A stretch of 53,417 bases of DNA from Acidobacteriota bacterium. Lineage in GTDB: Bacteria > Acidobacteriota > Terriglobia > Acidiferrales > UBA7541. The stretch covers positions 1 through 53,417 of the forward strand of contig QHYZ01000077.1 of NCBI GenBank assembly GCA_003225295.1, in the 5' to 3' direction. Both the position numbers and the translations under genes were made by a program. The notes below the pieces were generated by a model that had not been told where the DNA came from, searched no databases, and was given only the letters and a program-made list of their open reading frames with translations. This document shows, one piece after another, positions 1-8,395 of the stretch (position 1 is the stretch's first letter; each line of letters opens with the position of its first letter).

Positions 1-510
1 TGACGCCCCCGCAGAGGTAAAGCTAGCGCTATCGGTACCGGCAGAGGTAATGACTTTGCTATAAGGATAGTTGAACCCAAAGTCGTTGTTCGGATACATG
101 TACCAGTTCAGCTGGCGCACCCTGAACGTTTGTTCATAGGAGGTCAGGATGGCCATCCCCGGTAGCGTATAGACGTAAGCGCCATAGGCAAAGATCACGC
201 CCTGGTAGTAACCGTGGCAGCTGCCATCGGACAACATTGCGGAAGTGATTCCTCCGGTGTTGACGGTCATGTCCAACACGTCGTAAGGCGTGCCCACATA
301 GTCGAGGATCTGCTTGATGGCTGGATAATCCGACTCCGTTTTTCCATTGGTGACAACCAGTAGCTTCATGTCGATCGTAGTTGTCGAGCAGGAAGTCGGG
401 AGGGGCGCGGGAAGCTGGGCTTGCGCGGTTTGTATTGCGACCGAGAAGAGCACAAAGTAGGCGACCAGGACGCCGGCGGAAATAGCACAAAAGCGGGATG
501 GCTGGTTCAT
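1..510 (-). CDS. Secreted protein, N-terminal part only; resembles the CBM87 domain of Agd3-type deacetylases
   Basis: The gene starts at ATG 508-510 and runs off the window edge, leaving 170 codons with no stop. The N-terminus is a clear signal peptide: a short polar start, then a hydrophobic stretch and a likely cleavage site after TAQA. The mature part begins with a beta-alpha fold (IDMKLLVVTNGK), then LDYVGTPYDVLDM, GYYQGVIFAYG and YEQTFRVRQLNWYMYP. The GTPYDVL, YQGVI and YE-x-x-FxVRQ pattern recalls the N-terminal carbohydrate-binding domain (CBM87) of Agd3-like exopolysaccharide deacetylases. That assignment is from memory of the family and is tentative. The catalytic part would lie outside the window, so activity cannot be judged. 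The gene seems real because the frame is open, has a signal peptide and has a convincing fold pattern. Confidence 0.65.
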   Translation of the reverse strand, partial: MNQPSRFCAISAGVLVAYFVLFSVAIQTAQAQLPAPLPTSCSTTTIDMKLLVVTNGKTESDYPAIKQILDYVGTPYDVLDMTVNTGGITSAMLSDGSCHGYYQGVIFAYGAYVYTLPGMAILTSYEQTFRVRQLNWYMYPNNDFGFNYPYSKVITSAGTDSASFTSAGAS

Positions 511-1063
511 ACAATACCTCCGTTACTTCAGAAATCGGGCCCGGACTTCAACGCTAGGCTCGGCAAGTTGCACGGCTGCCACCGAGTAGGCCAGTTCAGC
601 GGAGCAGGATGATCTCTGCCCGGGTAGCGTCGGCTACACACCGGGGAAGTCGCAATCAGGCTAGCGAACAGCAAAAGAGCCCGCAATCCGGTGATTGTTC
701 CAGTTGGCCCAACGAAAAGTTCTGCCTGCAAAGGGTTTAGTCGATTTGAATTAGTCCATTAGATTAGAGCTATAGACTACGCGGGTAGGCGTAATGGTAG
801 ATTCATCCCCGCTGATCATTCTTGGGAAGCTTGAGTGCTTCGACCTCTTCAATGGGCCTCTTGTCCGCTCGAACAATGACTCAAGGCGGCGGAACCAGCA
901 CGTTTTATTCCTTCCGGAGGATGGTCGCCGCTCCGCGCGTAAAGCGAGGCGCGCGGATGGGACTTCGAAGCGCACTTCTTGCGCGTGCTGCAAATAGGCA
1001 ACGATCTCAAACAAGTTGCGAGCCAGTGCGACTCCTAATCCGTTAATGGGCCTCCCCACGAGC
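511..1063. other. Intergenic stretch, no convincing gene
   Basis: This 550-base stretch lies between the secreted-protein gene and the end of the sugar isomerase gene. Short open frames exist on both strands, the longest on the minus strand at 751-1104, but none shows a recognisable domain, signal peptide or good ribosome binding site. It must hold the promoter of the gene at 510 (minus strand). No repeat or RNA structure stood out. Confidence 0.5.
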
Positions 1064-2506
1064 TCAACCGATGACAGTGCATTCCATCCCCAGCAGTTGA
1101 CCAAGCTTGCTCAACTTGCTGGAGATATGGCCGATGCCGATCGCGCAATGATGCGCTGGGCCTTCGGCGTTCCAGGCATTCATGAATGCTCTCGCTCCCA
1201 TCGAAAAACGGTAGCGGCTGTTGGTGTTACCAATCTCGAGAATCGGGCCGGGCTCGGAAACGGCGTCGGCGACCAGCAATTTAAGTTTTCCGTCAGCCGT
1301 TTGAACAACTGCAAGCAATGTTACGGGACCATGCTTAATGGACATCTCAACGGAGAGCCCCCGGCCCACCTTGCCGTGATACACACTCAGCGGGCGAACC
1401 TTGGTCTTGCCTTGGGCAATGGCGATGTGGCCTGGTCCGTCGTGGCCCATGAGGATCACATCGTCGTTGAAATCGCAGGCGTAATACTCCGTGAAAGAAC
1501 CCCCAACTCCGAAGCAATCCATTATCTTCATGGCTTGAGCGTTCTTGATCTCGTATTCGCCGGCCACCGGTATGCCTCGTGCCGTAGCCAGACTGGTTCC
1601 AAGAATGATGGAGCTGATGGCGTCTTCGTTCTCGGCATTACCTACACCTTCATAGTAGTAGGCAAGGGATCCGAGCTTGTGAATCTCGATGAGACGATCC
1701 AGCGCCACTGAAGTGCGCGCGGCACGTTCCAATTCGACCGGCGGACAGTCCGGTTGCACATCGAAAGTTTCCCGAAAATTCTGGACGCGACTGCTGATCT
1801 CCTTGGTCGAGACCTTTCGGCGCAAATCTGCGAGTTCGTCCACCTCGAGCATTTCGATGTGGCCCCCAAAATAAGCGCACTGTTGAGTCAAGTCGGAATA
1901 GATGTCAAGCATTCCCCCGTAATAGTGACCCATCACTCCGAGGCGGTTGTGTTCCATCGTGTGGGCGACTCGGCCTGCATCTATCCACGAGGAAATCTCA
2001 TTCCACGCGAATGGGTCGTTTTCAAGGATTCCGGTGACTTGGAAAAACGGGATGCGGCAACGACGAAATACATTGGCGATTTCAGGCACGGGACAGGCCT
2101 GACAATAAGCCAGCCATTCACCGGTCATTCTGGTTCGGTCACCCATTCGATTGAAGGACTTGTAATCAATTGCCGCAGAGGGCGAAAGATTAAGAAGGAT
2201 CACGGGCACTTTCGCTCTTCTTACCACCGGAAGGACGGTGGACGACAAAGCGTAGGTCGTAACGTATAGAAAGATCAGATCGACATCCTGCCGCCTGAAC
2301 GCATGACCCGCCGTCTCCGCCTTTTCGGGAGAATCCACCAAACCTAGATTGATAACCCGAACGCCCGTTTCTTGTAGGCGGTGGGCCACCTGCTGGGTGT
2401 ATCCCGTCAAGCGCTGCTGCAGCCCTTCAAATTGAGGCCAGTAGGCGTCCAGCCCAATTCCGAACAGCCCCACGGTGAATTCGTGGCCCCTAGAGTCCCC
2501 GCTCAT
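1064..2506 (-). CDS. L-fucose/L-arabinose isomerase family protein
   Basis: About 480 residues with the layout of the L-fucose/L-arabinose isomerase superfamily, metal-dependent aldose-ketose isomerases. The N-terminal Rossmann-like part reads VGLFGIGLDAYWPQFEGL and then VDLIFLYVTTYALSSTVLPVVRRAKVPVILLNL. The C-terminal part has the expected Glu and His residues: SFTEYYACDFNDD, LMGHDGPGHIAI and HHCAIGIGHISS. These are the usual neighbourhoods of the metal-binding Glu and His. It is divergent from classical AraA or FucI, so the substrate is open; a deoxy-sugar or pentose released with rhamnose is plausible. ATG at 2506 is preferred to the GTG at 2518, whose upstream spacing does not suit a ribosome binding site. 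It is divergent from the GH39-like gene, with a putative operator in the shared intergenic region. Confidence 0.8.
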   Translation of the reverse strand: MSGDSRGHEFTVGLFGIGLDAYWPQFEGLQQRLTGYTQQVAHRLQETGVRVINLGLVDSPEKAETAGHAFRRQDVDLIFLYVTTYALSSTVLPVVRRAKVPVILLNLSPSAAIDYKSFNRMGDRTRMTGEWLAYCQACPVPEIANVFRRCRIPFFQVTGILENDPFAWNEISSWIDAGRVAHTMEHNRLGVMGHYYGGMLDIYSDLTQQCAYFGGHIEMLEVDELADLRRKVSTKEISSRVQNFRETFDVQPDCPPVELERAARTSVALDRLIEIHKLGSLAYYYEGVGNAENEDAISSIILGTSLATARGIPVAGEYEIKNAQAMKIMDCFGVGGSFTEYYACDFNDDVILMGHDGPGHIAIAQGKTKVRPLSVYHGKVGRGLSVEMSIKHGPVTLLAVVQTADGKLKLLVADAVSEPGPILEIGNTNSRYRFSMGARAFMNAWNAEGPAHHCAIGIGHISSKLSKLGQLLGMECTVIG

Positions 2507-2564
2507 GTTTACCTGCACCCTCTGGCATGAGTTTCCGATAAGTAGCGCCCATCATACCAGGATT

Positions 2565-2591
2565 CTATAACGAAAAAAATTTACCTATTGA
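2565..2591. promoter_or_regulatory. Putative rhamnose-regulon operator, site A
   Basis: The 14-mer TTTACCTATTGAAA (2580-2593) is identical to the one at 18998-19011 upstream of the TonB receptor. Read on the minus strand the core is TCAATAG, 13 bases, then GTTATAG, a weak second half-site. It sits between the divergent isomerase and GH39-like genes, 89 bases before the latter. It belongs to the motif family described for sites B to E. That the IclR-PBP regulator binds it is inference. Confidence 0.55.
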
Positions 2592-2679
2592 AAAAAGACC
2601 GCGACTGGCTTAATTTATGCCTCGAGAACCCCCCTGACGCCTTGGCAGCTTTGCTGATGCATTCCCGGAGGAGCAGCTC

Positions 2680-4206
2680 ATGAAGCGTTCAAATTTATTT
2701 CGGTTACTGATTGTTCCTTCGTTTATGCTCGCCGCCCTAGGACAGTCCCCAGCGCAAGATGCTCCCGTCCAAATTACAGTCCATTGGGACAAGATAATAC
2801 AGGAATCCAGGACAACTCCCACGTTACAAGTGGTCGTAAATCCACCGCTTCGCCGGGGAACCTCGGTGCACGACAACGCCTACCAATCCCTACACGATCT
2901 CGGGGCAGATTATGTGCGTTACGTTCCATGGCTGCCGTATCCGCAGCTCGGTGTGGCGGAGTTAGAACCTCCGAAGGATGGAAAGACGTCGTGGAATTTC
3001 TCCCTCATCGACCCGATGACAATTGATTTTCTGGAGGCCACCAAGGGGCACTCAGTCGTTCTCAACTTCAGCACCATCCCTCAGTGGATGTACAAGACTA
3101 ACAAACCCGTGGCGTATCCGGATGATCCGAATAAAGCGGTCTGGGACTACGAGCAAGGGACCCAGCTGCGTGACGCCACGTTCCAGGAAGTTGCCGACTA
3201 CTATGCTCGACTCCTGGCTTGGTACACCAAAGGGGGCTTTACAGACGAATACGGAAAGCAGCACGAGTCCGGCCATCACTATTCGATTCCATACTGGGAA
3301 GTTTTGAACGAAGTGGATTTCGAACATCGCATGACGCCACAAACCTATACTCGGCTGTACGATGCGATCGTCAGAGCCATGAAGAAAGTTCAGCCCGAGC
3401 TAAAATTTGTCGGCGTTTCTCTGGCCATCCCCGGCCAAAATCCAGACTTTTTTGAATATTTCTTGAATAGCAAGAACCACGCTTCCGGTGTGCCGATGGA
3501 CTACATTTCCTACCATTTTTACGCCGTACCTACGGCTGACGAGACGCTAGACATTCAGCAACATACCGTTTTTGCGCACGCGGACGGTTTCCTGAATACG
3601 GCCCGCTACATCGAAGCGATTCGCAAGCGACTATCACCTCGAACGGGCACGATGATTAATGAAATTGGGATCATTTCGGCCGATGACATTGCACAAGTCG
3701 ATCCAAATCACGTGGCAAAACCCATTCCTGATTCGTATTGGAATCTTGCGGGCGCCGAATATGCTTACATTTTTGCCGAGCTCACACGGTTGGGCATTGA
3801 CGTCGCGGGAGAATCGCAACTGGTCGGCTATCCAACGCAGTTCCCCAGCGTATCCATGGTCGACTGGAACAACGGAAAACCGAACGCCCGTCTGTGGGTA
3901 TTGAAGCTCTTGCACGACAACTTTGGCCCGGGTGACAAAATTGTGGAGATTGCGCCGGTTAGTCCGGATGCCCCCGATCATCCGTACCTCACTGGGCTTG
4001 CCGTGGTAACTAGGACAGGAAAGCACAAGATGCTTCTCGTGAACAAACGCGATCGGAATTTGGATCTATCTATCGCTGGAGCTGTTGGCGGCCACTTCGA
4101 CTCCGTGGACGTCACCTCAGGATTTCAACCCCCTGCTTCCACCACAGTAGCTTCGGAGAAGTTGATGATCCACGGTTTTTCCGTGGGAGTTCTTACTTTC
4201 CCTTGA
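2680..4206 (+). CDS. Secreted GH39-like (clan GH-A) glycoside hydrolase
   Basis: A 508-residue secreted protein: a signal peptide of about 25 residues ending near SPAQD, then a TIM-barrel glycosidase. The acid/base motif is YWEVLNEVDFEH with Glu211, and the probable nucleophile is Glu328 in MINEIG; both match clan GH-A and look most like GH39. A small beta-rich domain follows the barrel (GLAVVTRTGKHKMLLVNKR), also typical of GH39. ATG 2680 follows GGAGGAGC at a good distance. The substrate is not fixed by sequence; its position directly before the rhamnose mutarotase gene suggests that it trims sugars from rhamnose-containing polysaccharide. GH39 members include xylosidases, iduronidases and enzymes acting on rhamnosides. 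An operator-like motif lies upstream. Confidence 0.85.
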   Translation: MKRSNLFRLLIVPSFMLAALGQSPAQDAPVQITVHWDKIIQESRTTPTLQVVVNPPLRRGTSVHDNAYQSLHDLGADYVRYVPWLPYPQLGVAELEPPKDGKTSWNFSLIDPMTIDFLEATKGHSVVLNFSTIPQWMYKTNKPVAYPDDPNKAVWDYEQGTQLRDATFQEVADYYARLLAWYTKGGFTDEYGKQHESGHHYSIPYWEVLNEVDFEHRMTPQTYTRLYDAIVRAMKKVQPELKFVGVSLAIPGQNPDFFEYFLNSKNHASGVPMDYISYHFYAVPTADETLDIQQHTVFAHADGFLNTARYIEAIRKRLSPRTGTMINEIGIISADDIAQVDPNHVAKPIPDSYWNLAGAEYAYIFAELTRLGIDVAGESQLVGYPTQFPSVSMVDWNNGKPNARLWVLKLLHDNFGPGDKIVEIAPVSPDAPDHPYLTGLAVVTRTGKHKMLLVNKRDRNLDLSIAGAVGGHFDSVDVTSGFQPPASTTVASEKLMIHGFSVGVLTFP

Positions 4207-4292
4207 ACCATGCTATATGTCTGCCGGGTGTCATCTTGACCGTGAACAACGGCCAAGCGATTCGCCTGGTTTGGGAAAGCCAGGAGGTCCAG

Positions 4293-4610
4293 TTGCCTAG
4301 GGTTGCATTTCAATTGCGAATAAAAGCCGGCAAGGAGGCGGAATATGACGCCGCGCACCGGAATGTTTGGCCCGCCTTGCTATCCAAATTGAAGGAAGTC
4401 GGTATTTCCGAATATTCCATCTTCAGGAGAAATCAGGATTTGTTCCTGGTCATGCGGGTCGATGACTTTGACGCAGCCTGGCGCACGCTCGACGAGGACT
4501 CAACCAATCTGAAATGGCAACAAGAGATGGCGAAACTATTCGAGGCAGTGCCGGGGCTGAAGCCAGGAGAAAAGTTCGCGATGATGAAGGAAGTATTTTA
4601 CATGGAGTGA
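4293..4610 (+). CDS. rhaM: L-rhamnose mutarotase
   Basis: A small DUF718-family protein that interconverts the alpha and beta anomers of L-rhamnose, supplying the anomer used by the isomerase. Family landmarks are RVAFQLRIKAGKEAEYDAAH, then VWPALLSKLKEVGISEYSIF, and the end WQQEMAKLFE. From TTG 4293 the product is 105 residues, matching the usual length of about 104. That TTG follows AGGAGG by five bases. A longer frame opens at TTG 4203 but would add 30 residues unlike the family and lacks a ribosome binding site. It follows the GH39-like gene by 86 bases and is probably co-transcribed with it. Confidence 0.92.
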   Translation: MPRVAFQLRIKAGKEAEYDAAHRNVWPALLSKLKEVGISEYSIFRRNQDLFLVMRVDDFDAAWRTLDEDSTNLKWQQEMAKLFEAVPGLKPGEKFAMMKEVFYME

Positions 4611-4612
4611 CC

Positions 4613-4633
4613 GGCCCAGTGACTTTACTGGCC
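4613..4633 (+). terminator. Possible hairpin terminator after rhaM
   Basis: GGCCCAGT and ACTGGCC form a seven-pair stem with one bulged C and a six-base loop, two bases after the rhaM stop. There is no clear U-run after it, so it may only stabilise the mRNA end. Confidence 0.35.
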
Positions 4634-4694
4634 TAATCCCAGATTTAAGGTCATTCGAGAGATGAATCGTGGAAGGCAACTGAGTGTCGCTCTG

Positions 4695-4866
4695 TCAGTG
4701 CCAGCAAGTGATTGGCCAGCCAAAACGGATTGCCGTTGGCACAATGCGGCGCCCTTCTCCGTCGATCGTAGAATTGGCCATCCTGGATGGCCGGGAGGAG
4801 GTTTTTGCGATTCATGAACTTGCCATTCGGCATTTCCAGGTCCACGCCGCCGTTTGCGCACCCCAT
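4695..4866 (-). pseudogene. Remnant of a GH3 beta-glycosidase gene
   Basis: Two minus-strand frames carry consecutive pieces of a GH3 catalytic domain. The first frame (about 4866-4784) reads GVDLEMPNGKFMNRKNLLPA, which matches the typical GH3 pattern DLEMP-x-G-x-F-x-N-x-x-NLLPA. After a frameshift near 4780 the second frame reads STIDGEGRRIVPTAIRFGWP, matching the following GH3 stretch (TIDDKVRRILRTAIRFGW), and stops at 4695-4697. Neither end of a complete gene is present. The fragment has the same orientation as the GH106 gene, which ends 9 bases past it, so it may be what is left of a downstream operon member. Confidence 0.7.
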
Positions 4867-4875
4867 CCGATATCA

Positions 4876-7800
4876 TCACCTCATGTCCTTCGACGCCCGC
4901 ACAGCTTGGATCACTTGCACGGGGCCAAGAAGCCCGGAAGGCTGCAGCGGGGCGTTGGCCTTATAGAACTTCGGCGAAGTGAAGGTATAAGTCTTGGTGG
5001 CGCTTGGCTGGCGATCGCCAATGATGCGATTCGCCCAGCCGTTTGTTACCTTGATTTCGACCGTATTGGCGCCGGGGCGTAATACGTAAGTCGCATTCGC
5101 CCGATAGGGCGTCTTCCACAAGATGCCGAGAGGTTTGCCGTTCACCGACACTTCGGCAAGATTTTTGACCTCACCGAGATCGATCCAAAGTTCGGCACCC
5201 GGCTTGAACCAATCGGAGGCCGCCTGAACCGATTTGGTGTAGGTTCCCGTTCCACTGAAATACCTCACGCCCTCGTCAGTGCTTTCCTGCCAGGGGACAA
5301 GTTTCTCCAAGGTGACTTGCGGAGGCGCTCCACGGTCCGGCTGAAAGCTCAATGGCCACGGACCGGCTATGGTAGCAATTGATTTTTCGACAACTACGGG
5401 TAAAGTGCGCGCTGGCGCTTTCGCCGGATGACGGAAAACGACGAACACGGTTTCCCACGGATCCAGGTGCAAGGGCACCGTGGTTCGACCATTCACGCTC
5501 TTGTAGGAAGCGGGCTCAATCATTCCAGTGTCCGCATGCCAGAGTTCTGCTTCCCTGCCATCGATGCGGAAGGTGGCTTCCAATTCTTCGGAACGATCAT
5601 TGCGATTGTCTACATAATAGAGGTCGGCGCCGTCGAGCCTGCGATGGACAAAGAGTAACTCAGTGTCTGGTCTTGGTTTGCTGTACTCGAAATCCGGCGC
5701 CACCTTTAAGCTGGCTAACACGTCACGCAACTCCTGAGTGCCGTACACCTTCCCCTTGCCAACCTGGTTTCCTGCGCCACCGGGACCCCAGAGTAGATCC
5801 ACGATGCTTTGGAACTCCTTGGTGTCGTCGCTCAAGCTCGGCGTGGCTAACGGCTTGGGCCCACAAACGACAGCCCCAGCCTGCACCACGTCTCGAATCT
5901 TTCGCAAAACCGGGAGTGACATGTGCTGACTGAAGGGATCGAGGGCGAGAACGCGGTATCTCATACCGCTGGAGGTGGCGAGTTCGCCGTTTTCGACAGT
6001 GAGGAGATGCACTAGAGCATCGGCATTGATGTAATCAAAGTTGTAGCCCGCGGGAATCCCAGGACTTTTCGCGCCAAACAAAGCTGTGATGTTCGAGTCC
6101 TCTCCGTAAAAATAAACGATATCGGCGGCGAAACGTCCCTGCTGCAAAAGATAACTGTTGCGCGCAAGGTAAGTCACCCAGGGCTTTGCTTGTTCCGCCC
6201 AAGTCTCGTTACGGGTGAACCACTGCCCAAAGGGGCCCAGAGCAAGACCTGGTTTTTTGTCGAGCAACGGCTGGTGAACCGAGGTGTGAATAACGAATCG
6301 ATTTAACCCCATGGCTAGTTCTTTGTCGGCGGTTGGTTTAAGAGTGGCCGGCGACCAGGCCCAGGCCCCAGAAGCTGCTGTCAGTGATTCCGCTGCCACG
6401 AGGTTCTGACCGTAGAGGTGAGCGACCGAGGCGGATTCTCGGACATCGGCGTTGTAACCGTATAGCTCTTTATTCACGCCAGGAGTCTGGGTCCATGTAG
6501 CGGACATGGGAACGGTGTTGCTCCGTTTTACCTGCATGCCGTCGCCAATGAACGCGCGACCCTCTTCGTGAGATTCGCCATAGTGGCCCATGCCACGCTC
6601 TTTCAAAATCGCGGTGATTAGGTCGTAGTGATACTCGGCGAGCATCTCGGAAAGCGTTAGACGGAAATCCCACAGGAAACGATCGCTGGATTCCGAGCTT
6701 TCGATCACTCGCCCTGCCAGAACGGGCATCCACGGACGCGGATCGTAGCCGCGGCGTTTGGTGAACTCCGCGATCAGGTTGTCGGTCCAGTTCTGCGTGC
6801 CGGCTTCCCAGCTATCGTTGATGACATACTGCAAACCGCGCTTACCCATGAGCGGGCCCACGGCGGTCTGGTAGTTGTCGAGGTACGTGTTCATGTACTC
6901 GCGGACGTAGTCGGGATTCAGCTTGTCGACTTCTAGCCCGGTACCTTCCGGAGACGCCGGATGATTGGTAATGCCGAGCAGGGAGTAGCCAAAGCGCATG
7001 ACCACCCAACGGCCCGGGGGCGGAGTCCAATCGAGCGAGCCGTCCGGGCGCATCTTGGACGTAAGATCCACCACTGCACTTTTCGCGACAGCGTCTGCCG
7101 CCGCTACATTTGGAGTGGGCGCTGTGTAGAGATTCGTCAAAGTTGCGAAGGCAGCTTTTTCTTCCACACGGTTAACACGTGGTCCGGCGTGAAGGGCCAT
7201 TTCCGCAATCGCATAATCCTTCGATGGCGGCGCGTTAAAATCGCCAAAATCAGCGTCGAATTGCATCGCCGGCGGTCCGGTGAATGCAGGCGGGGTAGTA
7301 AAACTCACTCGAAAAAAACGTGCGGTTGTCTCCTGAAAAGAAATGGTGTGCACCTGGGCGCCGTCGTTGGGAATTGTGGAAACTTTCCGGAATGAAATGC
7401 CGTCCTCGCTGGCTTCCAGATCAGGGCCCAGGGCCGCTCCGCCCCTAGTGTCCTGAAATGGATTTACCGGACCTCCCAGAGCGAAGGTAAGCGCGCGAAT
7501 CGTTTGAGGCTTGGCAAAATCGAATTGAACCCAGGCCTGCTGACCGACAGGAGCCTTGGGCAACGCCGTAGTTTTTGTAAAGTCGCCGTCTGCCAGTACA
7601 GAGGAGTCAATGTTTCCGCTGCTGCTGGTCACCTTCGGCCGCAGCTCGGCGTCGGGGACATCAGTTCCCGGCGCGGGGAAAGCGACAACTGCGGTGTCGG
7701 CATAAAATTCAGGCGGGGCCGGAGGTTTTTCGCCGCTGATCATCGCGAGAAAATCAAAGAGCGGAATATTCTGGTAAGGACCGGTGATGGAAGGGGGTTT

Positions 7801-8289
7801 GGGAAGCTTGCCTGAGAAAGGCTGGTCACCCTGGACGAGGGTTTCGCTCCAGACAAATTTTTTCATCCCATGGGAGGGCTGCACCCACGGGCCGCCGGAC
7901 TCGCTCCAACCTGGCGAGCCCGCGATGGCTTCTTCCAACCCGAGTTGGTCGGCAAGGTTGGTCGTGTATTGAAACGCGTCTTTCCATTCCGGAGTCATGT
8001 AAACGAGACGCTTGTCCACCAATCTTGGTGTGTTCAGCGCGGCATCAAAATTCTGAAAACCTCCGATTCCCACGCGCTTCATCCATTCGAGGTCGAGCTT
8101 GATACCTTCCTTGGTGATGTTCCCGTTCATCCAGTGCCACCAGACGCGGGGCTTAGCGCTATCCGGAGGGTTCAGGAATCCACTCTCGAGTGCGTCGCGG
8201 GAGGACTGCCCGTGCGCGCGAAGCATCAGAAAAACTGTCAATATGAGAAGCAGCGAACCCAGTTTCAAAATTTTCCGAGTCCTGGACAT
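4876..8289 (-). CDS. Secreted alpha-L-rhamnosidase, GH106 family
   Basis: A 1137-residue exported enzyme predicted to release terminal alpha-L-rhamnose. A signal peptide (ILKLGSLLLILTVFLML, cleaved near AHG) is followed by the GH106 start PRVWWHWMNGNITKEGIKLDLEWMKR. The long catalytic part has GSPGWSESGGPW, YVINDSWEAGTQNWTDNL and the region around HYGESHEEGR. A galactose-binding or discoidin-like insert lies at roughly residues 215-355 (WVQFDFAKPQTIRALTFALG), and a C-terminal beta-sandwich ends with WKTPYRANATYVL and TNGWANRIIGDRQPS. ATG 8289 has the ribosome binding site GAGGTG. It lies 106 bases downstream of the GH78 gene in the same direction, a likely operon. The two families usually attack different linkages, so they probably complement each other. 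Confidence 0.9.
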   Translation of the reverse strand: MSRTRKILKLGSLLLILTVFLMLRAHGQSSRDALESGFLNPPDSAKPRVWWHWMNGNITKEGIKLDLEWMKRVGIGGFQNFDAALNTPRLVDKRLVYMTPEWKDAFQYTTNLADQLGLEEAIAGSPGWSESGGPWVQPSHGMKKFVWSETLVQGDQPFSGKLPKPPSITGPYQNIPLFDFLAMISGEKPPAPPEFYADTAVVAFPAPGTDVPDAELRPKVTSSSGNIDSSVLADGDFTKTTALPKAPVGQQAWVQFDFAKPQTIRALTFALGGPVNPFQDTRGGAALGPDLEASEDGISFRKVSTIPNDGAQVHTISFQETTARFFRVSFTTPPAFTGPPAMQFDADFGDFNAPPSKDYAIAEMALHAGPRVNRVEEKAAFATLTNLYTAPTPNVAAADAVAKSAVVDLTSKMRPDGSLDWTPPPGRWVVMRFGYSLLGITNHPASPEGTGLEVDKLNPDYVREYMNTYLDNYQTAVGPLMGKRGLQYVINDSWEAGTQNWTDNLIAEFTKRRGYDPRPWMPVLAGRVIESSESSDRFLWDFRLTLSEMLAEYHYDLITAILKERGMGHYGESHEEGRAFIGDGMQVKRSNTVPMSATWTQTPGVNKELYGYNADVRESASVAHLYGQNLVAAESLTAASGAWAWSPATLKPTADKELAMGLNRFVIHTSVHQPLLDKKPGLALGPFGQWFTRNETWAEQAKPWVTYLARNSYLLQQGRFAADIVYFYGEDSNITALFGAKSPGIPAGYNFDYINADALVHLLTVENGELATSSGMRYRVLALDPFSQHMSLPVLRKIRDVVQAGAVVCGPKPLATPSLSDDTKEFQSIVDLLWGPGGAGNQVGKGKVYGTQELRDVLASLKVAPDFEYSKPRPDTELLFVHRRLDGADLYYVDNRNDRSEELEATFRIDGREAELWHADTGMIEPASYKSVNGRTTVPLHLDPWETVFVVFRHPAKAPARTLPVVVEKSIATIAGPWPLSFQPDRGAPPQVTLEKLVPWQESTDEGVRYFSGTGTYTKSVQAASDWFKPGAELWIDLGEVKNLAEVSVNGKPLGILWKTPYRANATYVLRPGANTVEIKVTNGWANRIIGDRQPSATKTYTFTSPKFYKANAPLQPSGLLGPVQVIQAVRASKDMR

Positions 8290-8395
8290 GCATCACCTCG
8301 CTCTGTTTTTCTGAAAACTGGGTTCTTCGGCACCGAGGAGTTGGCTGGTGGACCCACGCCTCTTGGTATGCTTAGCCTGCATTTTTCTAGCGCGC

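Noticed and set aside
751-1104. 117-codon minus-strand frame after the isomerase gene
   Set aside because: It overlaps the isomerase end in another phase, has no ribosome binding site and no recognisable fold.
1754-2269. Plus-strand open frame opposite the isomerase gene
   Set aside because: No ribosome binding site or domain; the opposite strand carries the conserved isomerase.
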